Below, piece after piece: positions 1-10,861 of a DNA stretch of 64,000 bases. The notes below the pieces were generated by a model. That model had not been told where the DNA came from, did no database searches, and saw nothing but the letters and a program-made list of their open reading frames with translations. Positions within the stretch are counted from its first letter, which is position 1. Each line of letters begins with the position of its first letter. The DNA is taken from positions 20,952,491 through 21,016,490 of the forward strand of contig CM055075.1 in assembly GCA_029204045.2 (NCBI GenBank), in the 5' to 3' direction. The stretch is from Tillandsia leiboldiana. Taxonomy: Eukaryota > Streptophyta > Magnoliopsida > Poales > Bromeliaceae. The translations under genes and the position numbers were made by a program.

Positions 1-309
1 CATGGTATTACCCGACAGCAAAATTCTTCCGTCTCCCCAGCAAGAATTGCATCGGTCGATCCTGGTAACTCAATCCTCATCCAACTTCATGAAGCGCAAT
101 CCAAATCGCGCAAGAGATCAAAAACACTTCTTCCAGGCTGATAAAACTCGCAGACCAAACTCCCTGCTAAGTTCAAATCTACTATCCCTGCGGAAAAAGG
201 CTTCCACCACTCAAAACCTCCAAGGGTAAAACTCCCCCGTTGCTCCAGAGCAACCAAATATTCAAGTTCCACAGATACAACCGTAGTATCCATCCACAGG
301 GGAAGAAGT

Positions 310-525
310 TCAACATCGGGAATAATGCTCAACCCTTAGCTCTCCATTCCAAGTTCCAAAGGGGCACCCACTGATCGATCGTCTAATTCCAAGGTACACT
401 GCTCGCCTAAACAAGGCGCCCATGACCATAATGTCCTCGCCGGGAAAACAATGATAACAATCATACATCTTTGAAAACTCTATCCGCTGACGTTTTCTCA
501 AACCAAATTCTTCCTGAGTATCCAA
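310..525 (-). pseudogene. Gypsy RNase H end / integrase start fragment
   Basis: FGLRKRQRIEFSKMYDCYH..PGEDIMVMGALFRR corresponds to the conserved end of the gypsy RNase H domain, usually 'LN.RQ.RW.E...DYD..I.YHPGK.NVVADALSR'. The following sequence to the left edge should be spacer and integrase zinc finger, but I could not recognise HHCC residues. The copy is degenerate and the element continues off the window. Confidence 0.65.
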
Positions 526-701
526 GTACTTCAGGTTTGAGGGTCTATGAATAATTCACTCCTCTTCCAAGCACTGGCAAACATCTACATTGACGCGGGC
601 ATCAACCTCAGCTTTAACTCTTCAAAGCTACACTGGCACTACTTACTCCAGAAGCTTCGGACCTCTGCCAGAAACGTGGGTTAGGCTCAACCCGTAGGGT
701 A

Positions 702-890
702 TTACTCTTCGTTGGGTTCCCTGTCCCTTTTTGCAGCTGAAATCATATGGCCTAATCCACAGAACCTTTCGAAGTCAAAAGCACGCTCTCTAAACTTGAC
801 ATCCAACTTATTCTCTTTCGGAAGTTGTAGCACTCTCACTATGTGCTCCTCAGGCTCTATGTCGCCTCGGAAATAGATCCAAATATCCAT
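702..890 (-). pseudogene. Gypsy reverse transcriptase fragment
   Basis: The piece reads WIYFRGDIEPEEHIVRVLQL, then ENKLDVKF, then GLGHMIS. It matches the gypsy RT block in which the catalytic YxDD strand is followed by 'IYS...EEH..HL..VL..L.E..L..K..KC.F....FLGH.IS'. The first catalytic residues are mutated: the expected DD is not visible. This confirms minus-strand orientation and the pol order. Confidence 0.75.
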
Positions 891-1180
891 GACGGGTACG
901 GCTACCTACCCATCCAAACTCAGCTGGAATACTTAATTCCTCAAATCCTAAAGATGGCAGGGTATTAATCAATCCACTTGACCGCGCTGCAACTCATAAT
1001 GCCACTACTGGTTCCAAAAAGATACCTGCCTCACAAATGAGCATCTACTGCAACACAATCCGAGTCGGTCTATACTCGACCAACAAAGAACTCTCATCGT
1101 TGTGTACTCACAACGTGGCATCACTGCCGTGTACCAACGGCGTGGCATCACCACCGTGTATCCACGGTGTGGCATCACAC

Positions 1181-1516
1181 TCAAGTATCCATCTCTCGGA
1201 TCCTCACTGTCGTATTCCAACGACGTGGTACTGGGTCACACAGATCTCTCGATCCATCAAATCCCGCAGCTGCACTATCAGCTCTCACTCTCTGCCTCGC
1301 AGGTGATACCCTAATAGGTGCTACCAAAGTCGGCGCAGCTTCCAAAGCCACGTCAATCACTAACCCGATCTCAATCTCACTAAGCGGCGGCTTCAATATC
1401 AGATCAGGTAGACTTCCACTCGGGATCACACGGGCGATAAAGATATTCCTTAGTCCCGGTGCCGCCGTAAGCACCTCCTCTACGGTCGCTTGCAAAGGGA
1501 TACAATCACAACTCAA
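1181..1516 (-). pseudogene. Gypsy protease-RT junction fragment
   Basis: The translated piece contains EIEIGLVIDVALEAAPT followed by VAPIRV.PA. This corresponds to the segment just before and at the start of gypsy reverse transcriptase, usually 'REIE..IDL.PGT.PI...PYRM.P.EL'. The catalytic region is not in this frame. The stretch lies between gag (above 2044) and the RT palm fragment (890-702), as expected for the element. Degenerate and non-functional. Confidence 0.65.
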
Positions 1517-2043
1517 CCTCTATCGTGCTCTAGCTTCCTCTATAAACACACTCCTCCTGACCAGGTCCACGGAGGGTCATAGTCCTATCTCAACAATCCA
1601 AGATAACATAACATGGAGTATCCAATCCCAAATTAACCTCATATCAATATCACAGAGCTGATGAAGGCCTAACAACTCAATGGATCAAAACCAAAGTCCT
1701 AACAGCACTGGGCGGGGTTGGCAACACTCAACCATGTGCTAAACGTGATCTAGAACCTGATCCTCACATGCACAAGCCAACCATCCTATCTCAGGCCTAC
1801 GCGAAGCTACCCCCACTCTAGTAAAACACACAAGCGGTGGCGGCAATAACAAGCTCTAACATCAACGACCCAAGGAAAACACACCTGGTAAAATGTGATC
1901 CACTATCCTGGCGCTCTCCAGCTGGCTGCACAACTCAACAAATAGATGCTGGTGGCCATCGCTCTAACTGCCACGGCATGACGGCTCCATCAGTCTGTCG
2001 ATACATCGGATGAACCTCTTTATCCAAAAAGGGGTAGAGGGTG

Positions 2044-2996
2044 CTATCGCAAGCGGCAATTCCAAGAGCACCATTCAGGAACACTCTGCCTGAAATTGTC
2101 CTGACACTGCTGCTGGTGCCTCGACTGTCGAGAACCTCCTGGACTTGTCTCCTCTGAGACCCATGATCCTGAGACAGGAATCATGGCAACCTCGATCCAC
2201 TCAACTATCCCAAAATCCGATGATACAAGACGTCTCTCACTGAGGCTGTTCCCTTGCTCTTCGTCCCTCATGGAAGTGATCACTGATCCTCGGTCAATCC
2301 ACTGAGCATGCACAATCGCCGCATCAAAGGTCGGCGCCCGCCGAGTATACCTTGAATCATAGATATCTCGATGCAGTCTGCTCTCAAACATAACCAACTT
2401 TCTGGGCCTCATCTTGGGCGACAAGGGGTACTCTGCTCAACAATCACAGAACTCGCTCCAGGTCATCAACTACGCTTCCGGGGGTCCAGCAGGACGAACC
2501 CGGCGCCACCAACTCTCGGCGTCCCTAACCAAAAGTGCATCTCCAAATGCACCCGATGCTCCCCCCCCCCCCCCCCCCCCCCGGGCGAACAATCTTCAGA
2601 TAATTTTCCATAGCAGCGATCCAGTTCTCGGCCTCCCAAGGCTCCCAACTCGGTCCCGAAATCTTCAGGGGATGGAACTGGATGAGGTACACACTGATCG
2701 GCAATCACTTGCTGCTGCTGCACTATTCACAGTGCGACCTGGGTCGAAGTCGACGATGTCGCGGCTGAAGTACTACGGGCGATACCCCGGGAGATGCTCT
2801 CAGCTCAAGCATGCGCATCACGCACTCCATATTTTCTTTCATAGCGCCGCATCGTCTCGAACGTCTGGGCTACTTGGGCCTGTAACTCACAGACCTTACC
2901 TTGCTCTATCCATTCAGCCTTCCGTTGTTCGGGCTCCTCATCCAGGGTCAAACACGCCCTCGCCGCTACACGGCGTCTCGGAAGCATCAAAACCAC
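2044..2996 (-). pseudogene. Ty3/gypsy gag remnant
   Basis: Three minus-strand frames together give a gypsy gag. One part reads YLIQFHPLKISG, then a WEAENWI..MENYLKIV core typical of the retrotransposon gag capsid domain. Next comes an AESWW..VRPAG segment matching the usual 'WW..V.P' block. The 2044-2424 piece holds the downstream AQWIDRG..SMR region and a decayed zinc-knuckle area near 2050-2110. A run of 22 C at 2561-2582 sits inside the gene and changes frame. Gag would form the particle that packages element RNA; this copy cannot encode it. Confidence 0.7.
2561..2582. repeat. Poly-C tract (22 C)
   Basis: An uninterrupted run of 22 C on the plus strand inside the gypsy gag remnant. Homopolymers this long are unstable and hard to sequence, so the true length is uncertain. 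Confidence 0.9.
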
Positions 2997-3260
2997 TGCA
3001 ACAGAACAAACATTAGGACCAAAACTCTCTCAACCCAATCAAGCGAAAGTCTCAAACATGTTATCCGTTCTAAAGCATTATGTTGTCTGCAGCCAACATA
3101 ACCACTTTAGAGAATAAACATGTAAGATCACTCGCCCCAATCCTCTGGGGGAGGTACAGACTCAATCAGGACTCTCGCTAAGTCACGTCTCTCACGATAG
3201 TCATCCTACTGTCCAACCAAAAGCCTAGGGTCTCTAAGTCCTCAATGACCTACATCCTAG

Positions 3261-3272
3261 GCTCTGATACCA
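3261..3272 (-). other. Primer-binding site, tRNA-iMet
   Basis: The minus strand reads TGGTATCAGAGC, the complement of the 3' end of plant initiator tRNA-Met, eight bases inside the LTR edge at 3281. It fixes the orientation of the gypsy element as minus and marks the start of its internal region. Confidence 0.85.
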
Positions 3273-3436
3273 CCTAAATCTGTCACGCCCCGGGGTCGAA
3301 ACTGCGACCCGGGCTCTCCAACAGATCCGCCATCTGTACGGAAACTGCCGCACAGACGAAGCGTCCACCCTGCAAGTCAGATCTAGAGCTAAAAACATGT
3401 ATCAGAGCTGAAATAAAACTAGAAGCTACAAGGATC

Positions 3437-3441
3437 AACTG
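3437..3441. repeat. Target-site duplication AACTG (left)
   Basis: AACTG directly precedes the TG of the solo LTR and recurs at 7348-7352. Five-base direct repeats are the normal footprint of LTR-retrotransposon integrase. Confidence 0.9.
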
Positions 3442-6400
3442 TGTGGTGACCCTGATCCCCGTGTAGCTTCTCCCATGAACCGTGGTGTAGAACACCTAGT
3501 GTTGGTGTATCTGGCCCATAGTGCATCAAAGGGATGCCACAGATGGACCCTGTGTGATATCCACAGCTGGATTGGCCTTCGGCTGTATTTGCCGAATTTT
3601 TGAAATTGTTTTGGGCCAAACAGAGGTTGGATTTGGATTCAGCACGGAAAAATGCTTGAAAACGGCTATTTGCTTATTTGATTCTGAGTCCGGATGCACA
3701 AAAACGGACTCCCGAAAGTTTTCGCTGAATTTCGGTGCATAGGAGGGGCCGTGGACCGCCGGCTGCCACGTGGCGGCCCATGATTGGCCGGTCCGCAGCG
3801 CTCGGTCCACAGAGCGCCGCGGCTGGGTGCACGGGCCCGGTGCATGACACGTGGCGCCGCCTGATTGGCAGGCTTGTGAGGCGCGGTCTACAGAAATTGC
3901 GCGGCGGTGCATGGACCGGTTGGTCGGTGCACGCGGCGCGGTCCACGGAACCCGAATTAGGGTGCATGGACCGGGTGCATGGGACACGTGTCAATGTGTC
4001 ATTGGTCGGCTCACCGGGTGCGGCGCACGGGGGCGCGGGACCCCGCCTCGGGGCGCGTGCGCGGCAGGCGCCGCCTGCCCGCGCGTGTGACCGCGACAGT
4101 GGCAGGGACGCGTGGCGCCCAGCTACTGGCGGGCGCCACCTACCCACTTTGACCGGGGAGGCGCCACGCGTCGGCAGCCCATGCACCCCGCACAGCTGTT
4201 CGCTGTGCGGGACGCGTGTCGGACTGCGGGACGCGCGACGTGGCCGCAGCGGAGCGGTCCCGCCTGCTGCCGCCTGTTGGTCGGGCTACGTGGCGGCCCC
4301 GGGCCGTTTCGGGCGCGCACAGTGTTGGGCCGGGCCCAACACTGTAGCAGCCCGAAAATTCCAGCACCCGAATCTTGGGACCCATCCGGTATTTTCGGAT
4401 TTGTTTTTTTGGGGCCTATAAATAGCCCGAGCTCTCTTCTACTTGCTTTTTTTGGCATTTCCGAGCCATTTCTCTGTGCGATTTCTTCAGTGGACTTCAT
4501 CCCCACGCAGTGCTGCACCTTCCGGCGGAGTTTGGAGATTTTACGTGGCACGGTTTTCGAGAATCCCATTTTCTTGGCGCGTCGCGACGCTCTTTCTTCG
4601 GTGTTTCTTCTGTCGCGTTTCGGTGCACGAGCTCCCCCGGCCTACTCCGACCATCTTTTCGAGCGATTTCTTCGCCGTTGGATTCGCAACAGGTAAGGCT
4701 ACGATTTTGGTTTCTTCCACATTTCCTAGTTTTGCGCTTTTCGAGGAGTTCTTCCATGCTCACTGAGGACCTTGTTTGCTGTGTGGATTCTTGAGGACAG
4801 CGGATTCATGGACTTTTATCTCCGCGCTCGGACATCGGATTGAGACGCTCTTATACACTTTTTTCATCTACTCGGCGCGAGGATCATCACTATATTTTTC
4901 TTGGAATTTTTGGAGACCTCCCCGAAGGTATACATTTTTCCTTTTTATCTGTACAAGAGTTTACAGTTGTTTGATTATGGGATTTTGCGCACCGATACAG
5001 TGGAATTTGTAACTTGGCCTACGGTGCTCGGAATTGGGCGTGCAGGTACTTGTTTCGAAGCTATCGACACGAAGATCGCAGGGATATTTTATTTGGAATT
5101 TTTCGGGCACTTTCAGCAAGTGGGATAATCACATCTTTGCGGCTGAAATTTTAGTGTTGTATTTCTTGGCAGATTTTGGGATTAAAGTATAACTGTAGCC
5201 TTATGTTGTACCCAGGAGGGATTGTGGACTGTGCTGGACCTGTTGGACATAGAGTTGTTATTTTCCTGGTTTTCTCAGCTGTACGACTCCGGACAGTTAG
5301 CGTCTGCAGGTGGGTGGCTTTGCTTTCAGGATCTATGGACTGTGCTCTAATTCTATTGATATAGAATCATGCATGATAGTGATTGGACTTAGGTAGCATG
5401 CTAGAGTGTAGGAATTATTGTTCCTAGTTTTATCTATCAATCTTGTGATCTTTTACTTCCTTCTATCTGTTAAATTAAAGTATCTTGGGACCTGACCTAG
5501 CACCCCCGTCATATGTTGCATGTGTAACCAGACCAGTAGAAAATCCTCACTTGGGCTAGGGTTATTTATGTTTAGACATCCACACTTTATGTTTCATTCC
5601 TGGACTTAGTATTATCCTCACCCGGGTAGTGGGTCGAGCGGTCGGGACTTCTTTTTAGTGTGGGATGCATTTGCACTCATGCTTGGGAGCAGAGTGGAGT
5701 CTGGTAGATATAGTGGATCGCTTGTCTGTACCGGGAACCGTTTGGGGTAAACGGTGGTCCCGGGAGGTCTTGTTTTCCCCTGTTTGGGTTGTCGCCACTA
5801 TGTCAGTGGTAGTAGTTTACTAGTGTTAACCGGACCTAGAACCTAGAACCCTTTTCGACATACACATGATTTTAGTCTACCAATGTTTCTTCCAAGCATC
5901 GAAGGGCCGCTGGAGTCTGTTCTTGTTTGATTGGACAAAGGCATCAGTCCTTCGGGGTTTGGGTAAAACACTTATTTTTCTAACTGTTTTTCTAAAAAGA
6001 ACTAAAATCATTAAATATGGATTTCTTCCAGATCAAAATGATTTTCAATAACAAATGTCACCGTTTTCCTGTAAATCTCCCCACTCGAAAGGATTCGAGT
6101 GATCCGGGTTCTAGGGGTCGTTCCTTTGTCGGGACGAAAGCCACGGGGGGCCGAGCCTGGAACCTGTTCTTGTTTGATAGGGTTGTAGGTGTAGGTCTCC
6201 CGGGACTTTCGGGCCCTGTTGGTGTCTTCTGCGTGTTGTACCGAGTTTGTTGTGTTCCCAAACTATAAGGGGGTCGGGAACTTCGATAGGCGGAGCCTAG
6301 AGCCTGTTCTTGTTTGATAGGGTTCTAAGCACCGGCCTATCGGGTTCCTGAACCCTTATGGTGTCGGTCTTTCCTGTGAGTTTAGTGTTCTGTTGTGGGA

Positions 6401-7347
6401 GCCGTCTGGTGGACGGTGGCCCCCAGCTGTGTGGTTTTCCAGCCTGTGGTTGAGAGTTGGTGTTGTTGGTCGATCTTGTTGATCGTGGTTTGGACTATAG
6501 CCTGAATGAGCCATATTTGAGCTCGACAGAGATACGCAGATACTTTCCTCGGTGGGGTCGCGCCCCTCGAGTGCCACTCCGGAGTTGGGCCTGTTACTTG
6601 ATATCGCGACTTGTCGACGCAGTCCCTCTGGCTGGGCCAGTTTTGGTAGTCACGGACACCCTACGGTAGACCCGTCCTGTTGAGGATGTGCGGCAGTAGG
6701 TGGGCGCAGGTTTGACTGGACCCTTTGCGGCAGTCAGTATAGATTTGGTGAGTATACTGTGTGTGTTAGTAGATGCATCATGTTCCATCTGTTCCATTTT
6801 CTTGAGCATCTAGATAGAGGCATAGTAGCTGTAGAGTTACTTTTCCAGCCCTTCATTTCAGTTTTATATTGTTACCTTATGCCTCTAGTAGACTTAGTGG
6901 GCAGACCGTCGGGCTTGTTGGCGGCACCCACTGAGAACTACTTGGGACGTAGTTCTCACACCCGTCGTGGTGTCTTTTCCCACAGGGACTGCTGCTCCTA
7001 TTGCTGCTGCTTCTTCTGATCGAGGTAAGGGAGTCGCGAGATAGTCCCCTACCAGTCATCGTCTAGAGAGTAGATGTACCCCTTACTTTTTGTGAGTTCT
7101 TGTTGAGAGATCTTTTAGTGAGGTATAGAGTTGTACTTTTATTTTACTGCTTGAGAGACTTATGTACTTTTGGTGAGGGCTTTGTGTTGTATATTTTCTT
7201 CTTTTTAGCAGTTTACTTTAAGCTCTGATATCTGTATAGCATAGTTGATCTTTTGCAGGTTAGTCGCTTCGTCTAAACGGGGCTTCCCGTATGGGCGGCA
7301 GATCTGTTGGCGAGCCCGGGTCGCAGTTTCGACGCCGGGGCGTGACA
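3442..7347 (+). mobile_element. Solo gypsy LTR, 3.9 kb
   Basis: It begins TGTGGTGACC and ends GGGGCGTGACA, with a perfect AACTG target duplication on both sides. No primer-binding site or coding sequence follows its right end. It is therefore a solo LTR left by recombination between the two LTRs of a full element. U3 (3442 to about 4445) is strongly GC-rich with many GTGCATGG and CGTGG words and ends at a clear TATA box. The R/U5 part to 7347 is AT-richer and untranslatable. It sits in the opposite orientation inside a related LTR. Confidence 0.9.
4417..4425 (+). promoter_or_regulatory. TATA box of the solo LTR
   Basis: TATAAATAG lies in GGCCTATAAATAGCCCGAG, the classical plant core promoter form, just after the GC-rich U3. 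Transcription would start about 30 bases downstream, near 4450. The neighbouring TCTCTTCT pyrimidine patch fits a start region. Confidence 0.7.
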
Positions 7348-7352
7348 AACTG
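7348..7352. repeat. Target-site duplication AACTG (right)
   Basis: Matches 3437-3441 exactly and abuts the ...GTGACA end of the solo LTR. Confidence 0.9.
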
Positions 7353-9725
7353 AGCATCTGAAATAATTAAAGCTCCACTAATACATAATCCTCAATACAA
7401 GTCTCTCGAAAGAAATATAAAATACAAGCCTCACCCTCTTAGTACAAAAGTAGAATCATAAAGCTAACAGGGTACATCTACCTCTGACTCTCAATGCCGG
7501 TAAGGAACTAAACGGCCACGTCCTCACCTCGATCAGCTGTCTCCGCGCGAGCTAAGCCGGAACAGCAGCCTCAGGAAACCTGTCATCGACAGAGGGTGTG
7601 AGAACTACATCCTACAGTAGTTCTCAGTGGGTACCGTCATCAATATCCACGGTGTGCCCACTAAGTCCACTGGAGGCACAACAGAAAGGTATGTACATAG
7701 ATAGATAAAAGGGGTAAGTAGGAAAGAAACTACAACTAACATGCATCATCATGCCCAAGGAACTCTACTCAGACCCTGCTATGCATACACTCTCACTGCT
7801 AATAATATGCCTCAAGTACTACGCTCAAAGGAAAACTCATCTATGAACATGCAATGAAACTCACTCACACAAATCACCCAAATCTCAATGACTGTCCCAC
7901 TTTGGACCAGTCAAAGTCAAACCTGCGCTCGTCTACTGCCGCACATCTCGGAGGAATGGACTTACGTAGGGTGTCCCTCAAGGACTATCTCAGTAACCAC
8001 ATCGCAGCCTCGTCAGGCTCGGTATCATCATCGCATCCGGAGCGTAGCTCGCGGGGAGCGACCCCGCGAACTCAAGTATCTCAAGTATCTCATAACTGGC
8101 ATAAAAAGCCAGGCTCAGCAGGCTATAATCCTCGATCAAACAGATCGGTATCACGAGCTCAAAAGCACACCTCGGTCGATGAAAGATCCCTCGACTCGAT
8201 CAGGAAATGCCCACACGATCTCAAGCTATGTCGGAGAAACCTCGACGACTCAATCTGATAATGCACGACCATGGCTGAGTCGGAAACCTCCGCGACTCAA
8301 TCTGCCAGACCCCATATATCCTCAAAACTAAGTGGGAGAACTACCTCCACCACTAAATCATAAACACAACCCATGATCCCAACAAGGAAGAAGAACGCTC
8401 ATGACACTAGAACTCGACAGACGATGCTCTAAAAATACCCTCGGCCCTCTGGCGCGAGTACACAATCAATTCGAACAATCTGGACCATTCATAATGTTCT
8501 CAATAGTTAAAAACCTTTTTAAAAGTGGAGTTTTACTTAAAACGGGGCACTAAAAATATATGAAGGTCCAGATGCAGCCTAAATCTCAAATGAACTTGCA
8601 GTCTAGTGTCAAATAACCTATAGATCATACTAAAAATGTCAGGGGCTCAAGAATGTCATTCTATAATTTTCTAAGCAACTATCAGATTTATCAGTACATA
8701 ATAAATCAGCTAATCATGATCAATATATGATAAATATGCTAAACATGATCAATATGCTTGCAGAAGCATTAGAGGGCATTCCATAAATTTTGGAGAAATT
8801 CCAATCCACTTGGATCGTATTCCGCAGGCAACGCTGAAGTCGAGGAAGCGCCGAAGCCATGAAGAAACCTCGAAAATCGCGCCGCAAATGACGGGAAAAA
8901 CCTCGGGAGCTCCAATAAATTGCCTCGAGTCCATACAAAAATTCCGGCGCACAACGGCTCACTCTACGGTCAACTCGCAGTACAACAAGGCTCAAGCAAA
9001 CATCACGCTCCAATTGCACATTAAAACAAATAATGCTCACATAGGCTCAACCTTTTAATTCCAACCACACTTTCAAGTTGCATCTGTTCACATCAAGTCC
9101 ATCATAAAAAAAATAAATCGTTTGCACTTAAATACAGGTTCACATAAACACCTTACTGCACAACCAAGAAGTCACAGCACCTCCGCTTAGCATTAGCCCA
9201 CACGAAGTCTTCCACACCACTTAAAATACAGGCTCCAATACATACAATAATTAACGTCCAAAGCCCAATTTAAGTTCACTTCATCACCCACAGCACACTT
9301 TAGTAAAGATCCCAATAGCACACTTAGTAACAAAAACCCAACAACTCACATAAAACAATTCCCAACAGCATGCTTTACAAAAATTCCAATAGCTCAATTT
9401 AAAATCCAACACACCCAACTCTTCCTGTTCACATAAGGCCACAAAACTCAGCATACACCAAGCAGTCACAAACACACACACACTTCACACACCCTGCTCA
9501 TCTCTAACCCGCAGCAGCACCAAACCGAGGCACCAAGCCCTGCCATTCCAAAAAAACCCAACAGCACAAAGCCATCCTGCGAGAGAAATGAGGGAAACCA
9601 AAAATTAGCGGAAGCGGGGGTTAAACGCGCGGTCGCCGGCGCCAAAACCAAGCCCAAAGCGAAGAAAAACACAGCGCGCGACACGCGTCGCAAGTTGTAG
9701 CGAAGCTAAAGCCGCCGCTGCGGCA

Positions 9726-9890
9726 CTAACCAGCAGCCGCAGCACTTCCTGGGCCCGCCGCTGCGCTGCCTGGGCCCGCCGCGCGGCGCCCAGGCCCGCA
9801 GCGGCCGCCCAGGCCCGCAGCGGGCCGCCCAGGCCCGCTGCGCGCCGCAGCGCCCTGCGCGCCACAAGCGGAGCCCAGCCGCTTGCTGCC
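9726..9890. repeat. GC-rich minisatellite in LTR
   Basis: Several copies of a unit of about 20-25 bases built from CCGCCCAGGCCCGCAGCGG. It lies in the outer gypsy LTR. Long Ala/Gly/Arg frames here are a by-product of base composition. Confidence 0.75.
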
Positions 9891-10392
9891 CTCATTTATG
9901 GGACAGCAAGCCCTCCTCCTCAACACTCCCACTCCAACCACTTCTCTGCCTAAAGCAAAAACAAAAAGAAAAGCACGCACCTCTACCAATCCGCCGCGCA
10001 CGCCGTTGCCGCGCTCACCGCTCGGCCCACTAGGCTTCAAGGAGGGTGTTCCATCATCAAAGCTCCTTCCTCATCTCTCTTTTCCTTAGTTCCTTCTCCT
10101 TCTTCTCTCTTCTTTTCTCTTCTTTTCTCTCATTTTCTCATTCCTCTATTTCAAAACCATTCCTCTGCTTTGCCTAAAGATGAGAACGATGACATGGCAA
10201 CCACTAATTAAAGGGCTCAATTAATGTGAGGGGGTAGTTGGCTAAATTAAATGCACCATCAGAGACAAAATTATCGCACTACCCTTAAATCCAAATCCCT
10301 CTCTCTTTCACTAATTCCATTCCTTATTCCTCACAGATTAAATCCACTAATAAAATAATTTAATAATTAAATAATCTATTAAAAGCCTCCGT

Positions 10393-10711
10393 CAACTCAC
10401 CTTTTGCCCTCGGGGCCTCCGCACGGTTCCGAAACTTCCCGAACTCCGCTGTAAACTAAAAATACACGTGTTCAAAGCTTTTTCTCTTCAAAAAGCTCAA
10501 CCGTGGAGTCGGTGTGCTCAATCCAAAAACCGGCTCCAAAACTGCCAGTTCCAACTCACTTTTCGCCTTCGGGCTCTCCATGTCAGTCCGGAACCTCCCG
10601 AACTCCGCTGTTATCATAAAATACACCTGATCCAAGTATTTCCAAATTTTCTGCACTCCACAGTGGAGTCGAGGCTTCCCCGAAACCAGTCCTCTATCGG
10701 TGCACAAATTC
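10393..10711. repeat. Two diverged 159-bp tandem copies
   Basis: CAACTCACTTTT-type sequence at 10393 recurs at 10552, followed in both by a CTTCCCGAACTCCGCTGT-like block and a GTGGAGTC block. They lie near the U3 end of the outer LTR, where enhancer-like repeats are common. Confidence 0.7.
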
Positions 10712-10861
10712 CGGAAACTCCAAATCGAGCTGGGGCTTTCGTGTAGATCCGAATCAACCCGAACTCATCTGAAAACACAAATGGAACCTGCCTAGGGCGA
10801 TTTCCCCGCCCCACGCCAACTTGTGCGGTCGGCGCGCCATCCGAAAATCCGGTATTCTACA

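Larger units (their letters stand above)
1..3272 (-). mobile_element. Decayed Ty3/gypsy internal region (gag-pol), open to the left
   Basis: Read on the minus strand from the primer-binding site at 3261-3272 downward, the order is gag, protease/RT junction, RT, RNase H and probably the start of integrase. This is the order of Ty3/gypsy (Metaviridae-type) elements. No frame stays open: each domain survives as short pieces in different frames with many stops, so the copy is old and inactive. The 5' LTR lies immediately to the right. The rest of integrase and the 3' LTR should lie left of the window. The gag and RT pieces resemble chromovirus (Tekay/Del-like) elements, but lineage was judged by eye only. 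Confidence 0.8.
3281..10861 (-). mobile_element. 5' LTR of the decayed gypsy element, split by a solo LTR
   Basis: The plus strand starts TGTCACGCCCCGG, the complement of an LTR end ...GGGCGTGACA, next to the primer-binding site. The other end is ...GGTATTCTACA at 10861, so the LTR starts TGTAGAATACC on its own strand. Removing the inserted solo LTR (3442-7347) and one target copy leaves about 3.7 kb, close to the 3.9-kb solo LTR. The match with the solo LTR's reverse complement is clear at 3281-3430 and 7590-7690, both carrying GTTCTCAGTGGG-type blocks. The remainder (7700-10861) holds no gene, only LTR sequence with tandem repeats at 9726-9890 and 10393-10711. Confidence 0.7.

Noticed and set aside
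3735..4421. 228-residue open frame on the plus strand
   Set aside because: Lies in the GC-rich U3 of the solo LTR, upstream of its TATA box; no domain, and overlapping frames are open on the other strand.
3281..7347. A single gypsy element between the inverted LTR ends at 3281 and 7347
   Set aside because: The ends face outward in opposite orientation, and AACTG duplications show that 3442-7347 is a separate insertion inside the other LTR.
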